From Hyposmocoma kahamanoa (lineage: Eukaryota; Arthropoda; Insecta; Lepidoptera; Cosmopterigidae), in NCBI RefSeq assembly GCF_003589595.1, contig NW_020653854.1:22150914-22214913 (forward strand): DNA of 64,000 nucleotides, given 5' to 3'. Made by a program: the position numbers and the translations under genes. A model generated the notes under the pieces. The model made no database searches and was not told the origin of the DNA. It saw only the letters and a program-made list of their open reading frames with translations. Positions 43,803-53,653 of the stretch are shown in pieces. The stretch's first letter is position 1; each line of letters starts with the position of its first letter.

Positions 43803-44032
43803 CCTAGTGACGTGACGAACAAGTCGTGCGCAGGCGTAATGCGAAACACGCTGCCTGTCTAAAGCAGTTGCAGTGTCAAAGATCCAAGGGACTACTTCTG
43901 TTTAACCAGCATACCTACTTACCTTTCAAAACCGGAACGCAAAAACGCGTATTTCTGTTTGGCGCCAGAAATAGGTATGATGGCAATATTTCCCTGGACG
44001 TACTCCTTCACAAGGATCTCTACTGTTATAAA
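43803..44032 (-). repeat. SINE-like family A copy (inverted pair, left)
   Basis: Antisense copy: TAGTGACGTGACGAACAAGT, CTTTCAAAACCGGAACGCAA, TTGGCGCCAGAAATAGGTAT, GGATCTCTACTGTTATAAA; the middle is deleted. It faces the sense copy at 44186 across about 150 bp. Confidence 0.8.
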
Positions 44033-44185
44033 CTCTCCCTTTTATGTGTTTATTGTACAACAACCAGCTACTTGCAAAAGATTATAATGATGTTGAAAGT
44101 GAAAAACTCTTGCAACTGCACGAGGCAACAAGAACCGACGAATGAAGCTGCTGACCACTGATAACAAAAACGTAGCGGTGGATTC

Positions 44186-44475
44186 TTTGCTCCCTGTGAA
44201 AGAGTTCGTCCAGGGCAGCACTGCCAGCTTACCTATTTCTGCCGTCAAGCAGTAATGTCAGTATTATTGTGTTCTGGTTTTGAAGGGTTAAGGGTGCTGG
44301 TGAAATTACAGGCACATGGGACTTGTCAACTTATGTCTCAGGGTGACGGGCGCAGTGGCGGTGCCTCTCAGATCTTTGCGATTTAAAGCTCTGAGTGGCA
44401 CTGTAACTGTTATGGACAGGCGTGTAGCTTACCATCAGGCGCACGGTTTGTTCGTCCCGTCACTTGATATTATAA
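44186..44475 (+). repeat. SINE-like family A copy (inverted pair, right), best preserved
   Basis: Sense copy nearly complete: TTCGTCCAGGGCAGCACTGC, AAGGGTTAAGGGTGCTGGTG, TGTCTCAGGGTGACGGGCGC, TTTGCGATTTAAAGCTCTGA, TGTTCGTCCCGTCACTTGAT, then an A-rich tail (TATAAAAAAA) at 44468-44477. This tail defines the 3-prime end of the family. Confidence 0.88.
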
Positions 44476-44504
44476 AAAAAGAGACAGACCAGTTCCTCAG
44501 ACGT

Positions 44505-44590
44505 GGTCCCATATAAATTTGAAGAAAATATTCCTCTAAGAGTGGCAAACTAGGGGATGAATGACTTTTGAGGTCGGTTTTTTTAGTACT
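44505..44590 (+). repeat. Dispersed repeat family D, 3-prime fragment
   Basis: AGAAAATATTCCTCTAAGAG, AGGGGATGAATGACTTTTGA and GGTCGGTTTTTTTAGTACTC match the right part of family D, with an internal deletion. Confidence 0.7.
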
Positions 44591-44644
44591 CTGTACTGTT
44601 TTGTTATTACAAAATAAAACTCGATACTCAATTCAATAAAAATT

Positions 44645-44960
44645 TAATTAATACAGTGAATAGCGACATCTCTCGCCAGGACCGGTAGCTGTAAAGGTAC
44701 TAACTGGGTGATAAATCTGTAAAAGATTTCTCATAGATGGCGCTACGACTAAAAAGTCGTTGAAAGACCAAGTACAAAGACACGACGCAAGCACATAGAA
44801 GAATTCGTGAGGTCCATTGGTTCGTTCCGTGGCTTAGTTGGTATAGCGTCTGGCACGGTATGCAAGAAGACGTCGGTTCGAATCCGACCGGATCGAAGGA
44901 ATTTTTTCTGAGTGCTTTTTCTGAGTGTTCGATCTTTGTATTAATAATTATAAAACTCGA
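44645..44960 (+). mobile_element. tRNA-like SINE family C, best copy
   Basis: The leading part has GGTAGCTGTAAAGGTACTAA and ATAGATGGCGCTACGACTAA. The tRNA-like part is at 44826-44900 (CCGTGGCTTAGTTGGTATAG as A box region; GTCGGTTCGAATCCGACC as T arm with B box), followed by TTCGATCTTTGTATTAATAA. The acceptor stem does not close, so it is not a functional tRNA. Two further copies stand in tandem at 59679-60300. Confidence 0.75.
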
Positions 44961-45147
44961 TAATCGATATAAACACTTAAATTGTAAGTAAAAAAAAAGA
45001 ATATATAGAAACGTCAAATAATTAGAAGACTACAGCATTGACGTGCCATCGACTCAACATTGAAGAGCAGAATAGCAAAAAATACCAATGGCAGATAGAT
45101 AGATAGTGCATTAGTAGCTCGATGATATCTTTTATTATTTTTATTAA

Positions 45148-45369
45148 CTGTCTCCGTGGCCAAACGGCTACCATGCCGGACTGCCACGTCAAGGTCCCAG
45201 GTTCGATTCCTGGGCCGGGAGAAATATTTGTATGGCCTACATTTATTTCTCTCGTGAGTTTGGGTGTAATTTGTGGTCGTCTACGTGTGTGTCCATGGCA
45301 CCCGCGACACAGGGTTTCCCTAGTGCGGAGCTATGTTGAGAGTGTAGGTTATTATTATTATTATTATTG
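45148..45369 (+). mobile_element. tRNA-derived SINE, family B, copy 3
   Basis: TCTCCGTGGCCAAACGGCTA, CAGGTTCGATTCCTGGGCCG, ATTTGTATGGCCTACATTTA, GTGTGTCCATGGCACCCGCG, then a (TTA)n tail at 45350-45368. This is the best preserved family B copy. Confidence 0.9.
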
Positions 45370-46045
45370 ACACGTAACTCAGATGATTTAAAATCAGCAG
45401 ACTTGGGGGCCCAGATATTTGCCACGTAAACTGAATAATCAGCTCAAGGTAGAAAAAACAAAGCATGAACGTTAGAATGAACATTACTTTTAAAAGACTC
45501 GTAAAATTGAACACCAAATTCCATGCAACTAACAAAACATCGTCATCTAAACAACAAGCTATTTTCCTCCGTACAAAACCAAGTTTCAGTTGAACAAATT
45601 ACATAAACGTTTGTGAAGTTAGTTATTTCCAAGGCCAATTCTAGTTACACTTAAGACTGGTTCACAGAAGACGTCTGACCTCAGATACATTCATATTTTG
45701 TGCATCAATTATTCAAATGAGCTAACAGTTGTCGTATTTGTGGAAACAATCGGAACAAATAACACTTATCTCTTATATTGTTAACAATTGAAAACAAAAC
45801 ACAAAACGAAACAATTGGTTTACAGTAGTAAAATTGAACAAAACGTCATCATTGTAAATAACTTTTTTATAAAATAAGCGTTTATCAAATAAAAATTTTC
45901 GTAATCGATTCTTCACAATTAAGACAAGTGAGATCTGTATTTGTAACTTACTAACATACATTTGTAAATGTTTAATACGAACACCTCTCGCTAACTACGA
46001 AGGTAACATACCTATCGTGATGAAACGGTCGCAAAAGGTTTATTT
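45370..46045. other. AT-rich non-coding interval
   Basis: No exon, tRNA-like fold or shared repeat family was recognised on either strand. Confidence 0.4.
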
Positions 46046-46049
46046 TTTA

Positions 46050-46235
46050 GGATGTCAAGTGAGGTGACGGGACCAACCATTTGCCATTCAAAGCTTTAAA
46101 CTGCGAAGATCTGAGACGAACTACCACTACGCCCGTCACCCTGTGACTAATCTCATGTATCTACACTTTTACCAGCACTCTTACTTTTCAAAACCGGAAC
46201 GCAGTAATGCTTACATTACTGTTTGGCAGCAGTAT
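46050..46235 (-). repeat. SINE-like family A copy, diverged
   Basis: GATGTCAAGTGAGGTGACGG, GCCCGTCACCCTGTGACTAA, TTTTACCAGCACTCTTACTT, AAAACCGGAACGCAGTAATG, CATTACTGTTTGGCAGCAG; deleted within the first third and truncated at the last. Confidence 0.8.
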
Positions 46236-46559
46236 GAATCATAAACCTTGGAACGAGTTTGAAGTTCTCAACACGCATTGGGCCAGCCAACTATTGTTTC
46301 AACTCTCATCGTAGAGGAGATAAGTGTCCAACAGAGAGACGCGAAATGAGTTGATGTCGTGATTAAATTTTCTATGTAGATCGTGGTCAAACGTTAGTTT
46401 TTTTTCTCGAGTAGAATAACATAGGTTAAAGCGGGTTCCACGTTCTCAGCAAAACTACACAAGCCGAATACGAGAGTGTAGAGGAAGTATTCGTCTATGT
46501 TCGTGATATCTCGTGTATATTTTTATCTCCATTTCTTGTTGGTACGTAGCGGGTTTTAC

Positions 46560-46742
46560 ACAGACACTTTATCGCGCGTGACACAGCAATCGTGCGCGAT
46601 TGAGCGCGCGTGGAAAGACGTTAGAAGGAAAAGGGAAAGACCGCGCGAACACGCGCTTTCGCGCGCGAAGGAAATCGCGCACGATTGCGCGTGCAGGCTT
46701 TCCTGCGCACAATCCTGTACGCTCCTGATCACGCGCTATAGA
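46560..46742. other. Isolated CpG/GCGC-dense block
   Basis: GCGCG or CGCGC tracts recur about every 10-20 bases (GAGCGCGCGTGG; GCGCTTTCGCGCGCGAAGG). CGTGCGCGATT near 46591 and AATCGCGCACG near 46673 are 11-bp inverted repeats. The plus strand is open but Arg-rich and unlike any family I know. It could be a CpG-rich regulatory patch or transposon end. Confidence 0.35.
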
Positions 46743-47693
46743 CTGAATGTATAAAGGGGACTAATGTAAAAAAGACCAAAGGATTTTCGGTCTCTATCTT
46801 GTAGTGCGTCTGTATCCCAAGACTCGAGTATTAGCCGAAACATCTCGCCAAGAATGTGAAGCCAGCTTTATATACAAACAGGATCAAATATTTGTTACGA
46901 TCTGATAATGAACTAAAGATTTTATAGTAATTTTTTTTTAATAACTTATGACTACCTACTTGCGCCATTGCAATTGCAACGAAATGTTGTGGAATTTTAA
47001 TTTATCACAATTTAGCGATAAAAAACAATTTCACGTGTATTTAATTGCCATAATAGGAAAAAATGTTTGTAATGTTTAAATAGTTAAAACCATTAATGAT
47101 TGTACTTATAATAAATATATACCAAAGAAAGTAACTAACCAAAACCCACTTGCATAAAATCGAAATCTGAATAATAAGACTATCTATATTATAGTCCATG
47201 GATTTTTGTCGTGCGCCTTCAGTATAAAGTTTTTGCTTCACTATAGTTTTAAACCTCATAAAAAGGAAATATTGAATATAAACCAGAATCTTCAATACTC
47301 GATACTTTTCTTTTTATAGAAGCGAACGGTATATTTATATATATAGATATATATATATAGAATATTTCATGGTCATATCTCTAATAACAATCGAATGAAA
47401 ATGGTTTTCCCGTAGATGAACGTGGTAAAAAATGTAAATTTTGATGAATTTTGTGCTTTTTTTATAGACCTAAGTCTAGTGGACAGTGTTTCGGGCTCCA
47501 TTTTTCTTCATATTTCTCTTTTCACTTATCAATTACAAATACAAGTTGAATTCGTATTTTTTAACATCGAAATACCGATTTTCCGTGTAGTAGAAATACG
47601 TGAAAACGCGACTATTTTGGAACTCCCTTCAACTCAAGAATGCATGGTAGGTATTTTTTTCATGAAAAACAGTGACAGACATTCTTCTGTTTT

Positions 47694-47960
47694 TTAACCA
47701 ACTTTAAAAAAGGAGTAGGTTCTCAATTTTGATTGTATTTTTTTTGTATGTTACGCGATTGCTGTGAACCGATTTCATTGATTCTTTTTTGTTGGAAAAG
47801 AGGTGGTCCCAATCAAATTTAAAGAAAAAATCCACCTCATTAGGGGATGAATCCGGTTTATTTGATTTCACTCACTTTACGTTATACGATTTCAATAAAA
47901 CTTGGCAAATTGTAGACTTAATTACGTCGACTTTTGAGGGCGGTTTATTTTCATAAAAAG
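47694..47960 (+). repeat. Dispersed repeat family D, copy 6
   Basis: TTAACCAACTTTAAAAAAGG, AGGTTCTCAATTTTGATTGT, GTGAACCGATTTCATTGATT, TTAGGGGATGAATCCGGTTT, GAGGGCGGTTTATTTTC. Confidence 0.75.
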
Positions 47961-48047
47961 GTTATAATTATTTAAAGTGTTATAGCCGACTATACTCGAT
48001 GTAGCAGACATAACATTAATTCAAGGAATAAAAATAAAAGACCGTTC

Positions 48048-48185
48048 TTGACAGAAACATTTCACCTTTAGGGATGGTAAACTCGATGATGTATTCGGTT
48101 CCGCGCACTTTCCGGTAACTGATTTCAATAAAATTGGCAAATAGATGTAATTTCACGAAATTTTGAGGTCGGTTTTTTTATTACC
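48048..48185 (+). repeat. Dispersed repeat family D, 3-prime fragment
   Basis: ACCTTTAGGGATGGTAAACT, GGTAACTGATTTCAATAAAA, TAATTTCACGAAATTTTGAG and GTCGGTTTTTTTATTACC. Only 90 bp from copy 6, so two insertions stand in tandem. Confidence 0.7.
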
Positions 48186-48204
48186 CTATACTGAGATTAT
48201 TTTA

Positions 48205-48475
48205 GATTTCAAGAGACGGGCGAATAAGTCACGCGCCACGCTTATCCATAACAGTTGCAGTGCCACTCAAAGCTTCAATCGTAAAGATCTGAGGGGCAGT
48301 GCCACTGCGCCCGTCACCCTGAAACATAAAGTTGATAAATCCCATGTCCCATCCCTAAAGTTTCACCAGCACCGTTACCAGGAATGCAGGATTGCTTACA
48401 TTACTGCAGAAATAGATACCTACGGTGGCAGTGATTCTTTCACAAGGCATTAGCAGTAGAGGTCTACTGCTATTA
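48205..48475 (-). repeat. SINE-like family A copy
   Basis: TCAAGAGACGGGCGAATAAG, CTTATCCATAACAGTTGCAG, GCGCCCGTCACCCTGAAACA, TTTCACCAGCACCGTTACCA, GAAATAGATACCTACGGTGG, TAGAGGTCTACTGCTATTAA in antisense order. Confidence 0.85.
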
Positions 48476-48479
48476 AAAG

Positions 48480-49150
48480 TAACTTATTTTGTTGTATTTG
48501 GCTATTCTTAATCTTCTAAGAATTATAATAAATATTGGTGTTCAGAATCCCAAAGCACTAGCTATATTACCTGATGACGTTAACTTGTCAAACAATATTC
48601 AAAATATAAATAGTGTTTAAAATTATAAAATATTTATTTACCTACTAATTTTTTTCCACCATATTTGCGTTGTCCACTAAAAATATAAATTTGTCTAAGC
48701 GCCATCCGATTCTGGTACCTAAATAATTCTATACCATGTTTGTTATGGTATTTGAAATATTTTACGTCAGATTTTTGTGTTTGATCGTCTTTTATTGACT
48801 CATGGTATGTTTGTCTACTGGCCTTGAATGATATAAGTGCAATAAAAGCGATAAATATTTCGCTTATGGATTTTTTTTATACGTACCTATGTGAACTAAA
48901 TAAATAAAGAGTCATAGCGGAAGTGACGTAAGTGACAGGTAATTTTTAAACATTTCCATCAGCTTTAAAGATATTTGATCCATACTTTCCATTTCTGACA
49001 TAAGCACTAATTGTTATCTGGTAATATATATTTTCTGTCGAAGCCAGGAAAATTCTTTAGTTCTTTATGCTAATTTTAATTAAGTCTTGGTTTCGAACTT
49101 TGTTTAGTAGTGATTACGATAAATCAGCTAATGGTCATAATATCAATTAA
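48480..49150. other. AT-rich non-coding interval
   Basis: Reading both strands showed no gene, tRNA-like fold or shared repeat. Confidence 0.4.
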
Positions 49151-49189
49151 GTGCATAAAGTCTATCGACTGTTACACCCAGACTGCACC

Positions 49190-49510
49190 CATTCCAACGT
49201 AGGGCTGTTCGTATTGTCGATGATCCCAAACTCGCAGACGGTAAGGAGCCCCTTAGCCTACGGCGACTTTGGCTCTTTAGATGCCTGGCATTGTAAGATT
49301 ACGCGGGCATCTCGTTCGTTCCTTCCTCGAACCTGCATGATGTGGTATGATCTTCCTCCTTTGACATGGGGTTCTTCAAAAAACGTGTTTACAGTGTTCT
49401 CAAAGGCTGGCAACGCATAGGCAGCTCATCTGATGGTGCATGGGCGACGATGACCACTTCCCATCAAGTGGCTCGTTTACCAGTTTACCTCCTCCTTTAC
49501 ATTAAAAAAA
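49190..49510 (+). mobile_element. Non-LTR retrotransposon (Jockey-like) 3-prime fragment
   Basis: The C-terminus of ORF2 is recognisable: RASRSFLPRTCMMWYDLPPL (49302-49361), followed after a frameshift by MGFFKKRVYSVLKGWQRIGS (49366-49425), the usual pattern RT..WN.LP..V FK.RV...L.G of this LINE group. The 3-prime untranslated part with GCATGGGCGACGATGACCAC and an A-run at 49502-49510 follows. Fragments of apparently the same family are at 32116-32264 and 62604-62815. Confidence 0.7.
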
Positions 49511-49622
49511 ATTCTATTTCCCGACTGCACCCATTTTATTTCCCGACTGCACACATGCTGTGTCCCGACTGCAACCATGCAATTCCTGACTGTAACCACC
49601 TTTTTTCCCGATTGCCACTTTT
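49511..49622 (+). repeat. Minisatellite, about 22-bp unit, 5 copies
   Basis: TTTCCCGACTGCACCCATTT, TTCCCGACTGCACACATGCT, TCCCGACTGCAACCATGCAA, TCCTGACTGTAACCACC and TTCCCGATTGCC follow one another. It begins just after the LINE A-tail. CAGACTGCACCCATTCC near 49178, 330 bp upstream, is a further match. Confidence 0.8.
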
Positions 49623-49624
49623 AA

Positions 49625-50205
49625 TTGTCATGCAGTCGTAATATAATTTGTGTGGCTACACCTTTAGGAGAAAGATCGGCCGTACCAATTCAATAATACA
49701 AAAAAGTATAGTAACGGTACACTGAGTTTAGTTATAAAAAGTTGACCTTGTATAGTTGTGACTGACCGCGAAATGTTTAATTCCTGCTTCACTGAATCCG
49801 GACCTAATCGTTACGAAGATTTTTTATTCATTACATAATAAACATAATCATCCTGTTTATTATGCCCTATTGGCCTTGATTTATGTGTTTTTTCGCTATT
49901 TTATAACGTTGCTACTGTGCGTATATTATAACATCTGTATAGCGTGAATTAAGACCTCAAAAGTTCGGCTAAACATTTTGAGAGAATATATAAATAATAC
50001 TTAATTTGCATTTTAATGTTTCAATGAGTTTTAGAGACACGGTGTCCCTAAACATTTTGTTATGTAGCGTTCTAAAACGCAGCTCTGTGTTTTTATCTAA
50101 TATTAAAAAATGTATGCTTTTTTATTTCCCCGTGTATCTCTGAGACGCGTGGCGCTTTAGTAAAAAAAGTTTTATAAATACTTTGAGTTTACCTACAATA
50201 ATATA
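49625..50205. other. Non-coding interval, nothing recognised
   Basis: Examined on both strands; no gene, tRNA-like fold or shared repeat family. Confidence 0.4.
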
Positions 50206-50206
50206 A

Positions 50207-50460
50207 CTTTAAGCCGTGGTAGCTTGTGGTAGGTTCGAATCCGGGCTCGCACCTCTGAGTTTCTCGGAATTTATGTGTGAAATTTTATTTGAAATTTATC
50301 GTGAGCTTTTCGGTGAAGGAAAACATCGCGATGAAACCTGCACGTTGAAGAAGGTTCACAACCCTCGGAAAACGGACTATGGTCTAAACCCTCGTTTGAA
50401 AGGAGACCCGTGGCCAGCCGTGGGACATATAAATGGGTTGATGATGAAGCGGGATGAAGT
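50207..50460 (+). mobile_element. tRNA-derived SINE, family E, copy 2
   Basis: GTAGGTTCGAATCCGGGCTC (B box), GAGCTTTTCGGTGAAGGAAA, CATCGCGATGAAACCTGCAC, AAGGTTCACAACCCTCGGAA, GACTATGGTCTAAACCCTCG, GGACATATAAATGGGTTGAT, with a short GATGATGA tail. Confidence 0.8.
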
Positions 50461-50479
50461 TGTGTCTAGCTCCAAAACT

Positions 50480-50990
50480 AGGCTCCCTTTTATAGTACAA
50501 GGGAGCCTAGGCAGCCTGGCAGAGAGGCAGAGCCTGGGCAGCCCCATATCTTTCTACATTAGTTTTGATTATAGTGACTCTCCTTGTTGACCCTTAGAGT
50601 ATACGAGAATCGCACTATAACCTGTGCGCGTCCAGGAACCTTATAAGTTCAGGTTCTGACCCCAGATCAGCCAGTGCACAGGGCTGTCACAGACCTCTGT
50701 CACTTGACTTCATCCCGTTCTTCGAGAGTTTAGTGACTCGGGTGAGCCGTACAGTACTCTCCCTATACTCCAGATAGGTACCGGAGCTCACTCCTCGTTG
50801 CTCATTGCACCACTAGCGGTAAGCCGACGACTCTGAGTCCACTACCAAATCTCCTCATTGGTGGCGGAGCTGTAAGGCACGCTCAATTCCCGACGCCGAA
50901 TAAACGACGTCTCTCCAGTTCCCAATAACCTAAGCGGCTGGAGGTACCGCAGGATATCTAGCTAATGTACTATGGGCAGCTATATAGATA
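50480..50990. other. GC-richer unclassified block starting with a stem-loop
   Basis: CTAGGCTCCCTT and AAGGGAGCCTAG (near 50479-50512) are 12-bp exact inverted repeats around a 9-base loop. The following 480 bp are about balanced in base composition, unlike the flanks, without a long open frame. Probably a retroelement or other TE piece, class not determined. Confidence 0.35.
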
Positions 50991-50999
50991 TTATTTGGT

Positions 51000-51625
51000 A
51001 GCGGTAGAGCTCCTTATGAAAGAGCTCGTCCAGGAAAGTATTAACATCTTACCTATTTCTGCCGCCAAGCAGTAATGAGCATTACAGTTTTCCGGCTTTA
51101 AAGCGCAAGAACGTTTGCGCACTTCGTCCTATTCGTAACAGGGGGTCTACTACGCGTGATGCGAATGAAGCTACATACATCTTTTAATTTTTTCGAATAT
51201 TACTTATTTGACAGTAATTGTTTCGGACGGATGTCGGACGGAGATCGAGAGTAGCCCCCCAGTTCCGAAACCGAGAAATGATGGTCCGAAATGTCACAGG
51301 GACCATTTTATCTCTAGGTGCACAAGCGATAATAGTATTTTCACGGATTGAGTGGACTAAGTGCACGAGTGACATCATAAGTGGATCTGACTTTTCTAGA
51401 TTTGTATGGTCTGGGATTCGGAATCGAAAAGAAAACGAATCGAGGTCAGTGCGCATATGCGCTATGGGTGCTGAGGAAATTACCAGCACATGATACTTGT
51501 CAACTTAGGTTACATGGTGATGGCTGCAGCGGTAGTGGCCCTCAGGTCTCTGGGTGGCTCTGCAGCTGCTACGGACAGGCATGTGTTAAGCGACACGACT
51601 TATGCGTTTCGTCACATGGTATCAT
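51000..51625 (+). repeat. SINE-like family A copy interrupted by about 350 bp
   Basis: The first part 51000-51112 (GTAGAGCTCCTTATGAAAGA, CCGCCAAGCAGTAATGAGCA, CCGGCTTTAAAGCGCAAGAA) and the second 51464-51625 (GGGTGCTGAGGAAATTACCA, ATGGTGATGGCTGCAGCGGT, AAGCGACACGACTTATGCG) are contiguous in other copies. The insert 51113-51463 has balanced base composition and contains frames on both strands without known homology. Confidence 0.75.
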
Positions 51626-51629
51626 AAAA

Positions 51630-52020
51630 CAAAACTATAAGGGTTTTTTGCGTGCAGGCAACGGTGGACAGTTGTGGCCACCTGCAGCTTGATTGTTCTT
51701 GTGAACCAATCGCTTTTAAGGGATAGATTATAATTGTAAGTCAATGGATAGATATTATTTTTATTACAAGCAAAACGTTTTCACAAAAAAAGGGTCAACA
51801 AAGAAACGAATCTCAATTCGTTTCTCTAGCTAGATATAATCTCCGCATGCAAACACTTTTTTTGGCTGAGATGGCTACACTGCTGATAACACACAGTAGT
51901 ATTAGTCTTTTATATGATATCGACACACAATAACCGTGCAGTAAGTTCTGCCAGTTATTTGTAAACCTTTAAAAATAAATACCCATACATCATATCTGGA
52001 ATAAGTTCAGACAAATCCTT
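51630..52020. other. Non-coding interval, nothing recognised
   Basis: AAGAAACGAATCTCAATTCG and CGTTTCTCTAGC around 51800-51830 form a small imperfect hairpin; otherwise nothing. Confidence 0.35.
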
Positions 52021-52025
52021 AGATT

Positions 52026-52125
52026 TTGGATTGTTTGAAAAAACAAATGTACGCGATTTAAATCTGGAAAAATAGTTTCATTTCCTATGTGTAACAGTCG
52101 CGAAAACCTAAGAACTCGAGAAATC
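52026..52125 (+). repeat. Dispersed Penelope-pLTR-type repeat (family G), solo copy
   Basis: TTGTTTGAAAAAACAAATGT, ACGCGATTTAAATCTGGAAA, ATAGTTTCATTTCCTATGTG, ACAGTCGCGAAAACCTAAGA; truncated before the hairpin/GAAAC part. Confidence 0.7.
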
Positions 52126-53165
52126 CATAGATTGACAAAAAAATGTGAACAAAAATGAAATAAAAATCACAAATTATTATATACAATAAATACGATTACT
52201 TTTATGATTACTATTGTGGAAAGTGTGCTTAAAATGCTTATTAATAAACAAAATAAAGGTTTTATACACACTGGAAATTAACGATTTTTTCAGACTTAAA
52301 AACGCGTTCATGGAGTAGTCTCGATCGCAGATGTTTGAAAACAAAAAAAATATACATTGTAAATGTGTACAAATGTTATTTACAAAGAGTAGCCCCTAGA
52401 GTTTATTGCTCATTCTTCTCAAGGGAATCTACCTTATGAATGAGCGATAGAGTTTAACCAATGTGACGATTTCAAGTGTAAGTAGTAATGCTTACCTATG
52501 AAATAAAGATTATTTTGATTTTGAACTCTTTCACAAGGAGCTCCACTGCTATTAAAAACATCGTCGTCAGCACAACGAGTCACCAGACGTCATAAGATCA
52601 TACAAGTTTCACTATCGACAACACTGTAACCTCGTCTCCGCTAACTTCATATAAAAGTTGTCCCCATTTATATGGCCGCCAAACGAAAGTGATAATTTAA
52701 TCATGCATGTTGGAACGTTGATATTTCTACTTACTGCTGTGCAATATTGCCGCAAATTTATACTTGTTGACGATTGTCGACCTACTGCCGATCGATACGC
52801 GTTAAAGTCATTAAGTTTGAGTTTCTCTAACTGCAAATGTGAGTTGCATTACAGATGTCGAATATGGCGAGGTCAATACAATATCAGACTTGCTTTGAGA
52901 ATGGATCGGCCGCCGTATGGCTACGTGAAGTCGTTACGCCTTTGATCGTTACATTATCTAACTACATGGTTGTTGGATATTGTATTTTGATTATAACAAT
53001 ATGGTTAGGGCTAGTTATAAATGGGCCCAATGATTTAATGATAAATTTCATGACATGAGTTGGATTTTTGGTCGAAGCAATATTTCAGTTACAGTTTCTC
53101 CTTTAATTTTTGTTTGAACTGTGTATCTATGGTGGGCAGCATTAAGCGCATAATAATAATAATTG
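52126..53165. other. Non-coding interval with a short family A fragment
   Basis: 52525-52558 is a family A end in antisense (CTTTCACAAGGAGCTCCACT). Short open frames on both strands at 52600-52950 are mutual shadows and match nothing known to me. Confidence 0.4.
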
Positions 53166-53168
53166 TTA

Positions 53169-53333
53169 GGGTCATATTCTAGAACTCTAGTCAATGCACA
53201 AGTCAGGATTTGAGTATAGTTTAAAGCACTCGAAATCATACTCAAGTCCCTGCCATTAGAGTCGTATTTCCAGTGCTTGAAATCACACTCAGATCCTGAC
53301 TTGAGCATTGAGTAGAGTTCTGGAATACGACCC
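53169..53333. mobile_element. PIF/Harbinger-like MITE, family H, 165 bp, copy 3
   Basis: Starts GGGTCATATTCTAGAACTCT, ends AGAGTTCTGGAATACGACCC, flanked by TTA at 53166-53168 and 53334-53336. It has the same length as the copy at 16924-17088. Confidence 0.85.
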
Positions 53334-53479
53334 TTAGTTTGTTGTGTGGCCTCCTCTCACAATTCGATGTACTTGGACGTTGTAGTCTCCACGCGCTCCA
53401 GCAGATTAGGAACTTCACACACTCGTAAACTGCTAATTAAATTAAATTGCTAATTATAAATTGGTTATTGCTTTAGCGA

Positions 53480-53590
53480 TGTTTTGCTTGACCAAAAAGC
53501 TCATGGTACCTAAATTTCAAATTAAATTTCCCGCAATTTAAGAGCAGTAGATCTCCTTGGAAAGAATTTGCCCAGGGAAGTAAGTGAATG
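53480..53590. repeat. Small fragments of SINE families E and A
   Basis: TTGACCAAAAAGCTCATGGT with AAATTTCAAATTAAATT resembles the family E body in reverse. It is followed by AGCAGTAGATCTCCTTGGAA and TTTGCCCAGGGAAGTA, the sense start of family A. Confidence 0.55.
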
Positions 53591-53653
53591 ATGTCGGTTT
53601 TTTACTTATATGCTAGATAGATATAGGCTCTGTAGAGATCGTATTTGCTTTTT

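Noticed and set aside
44826..44900. Functional tRNA gene
   Set aside because: The T arm and B box are good, but the acceptor stem does not pair and the anticodon arm is irregular; the same sequence is repeated at 59805 and 60131 with SINE tails.
45150..45222. Functional tRNA-Gly gene
   Set aside because: The tRNA-like head lacks a closed acceptor stem and is part of a dispersed SINE with three other copies in the window.
51184..51493. Overlapping plus and minus frames of about 90-100 residues
   Set aside because: They lie in the insert of a SINE-like copy and are mutual shadows; no family recognised.
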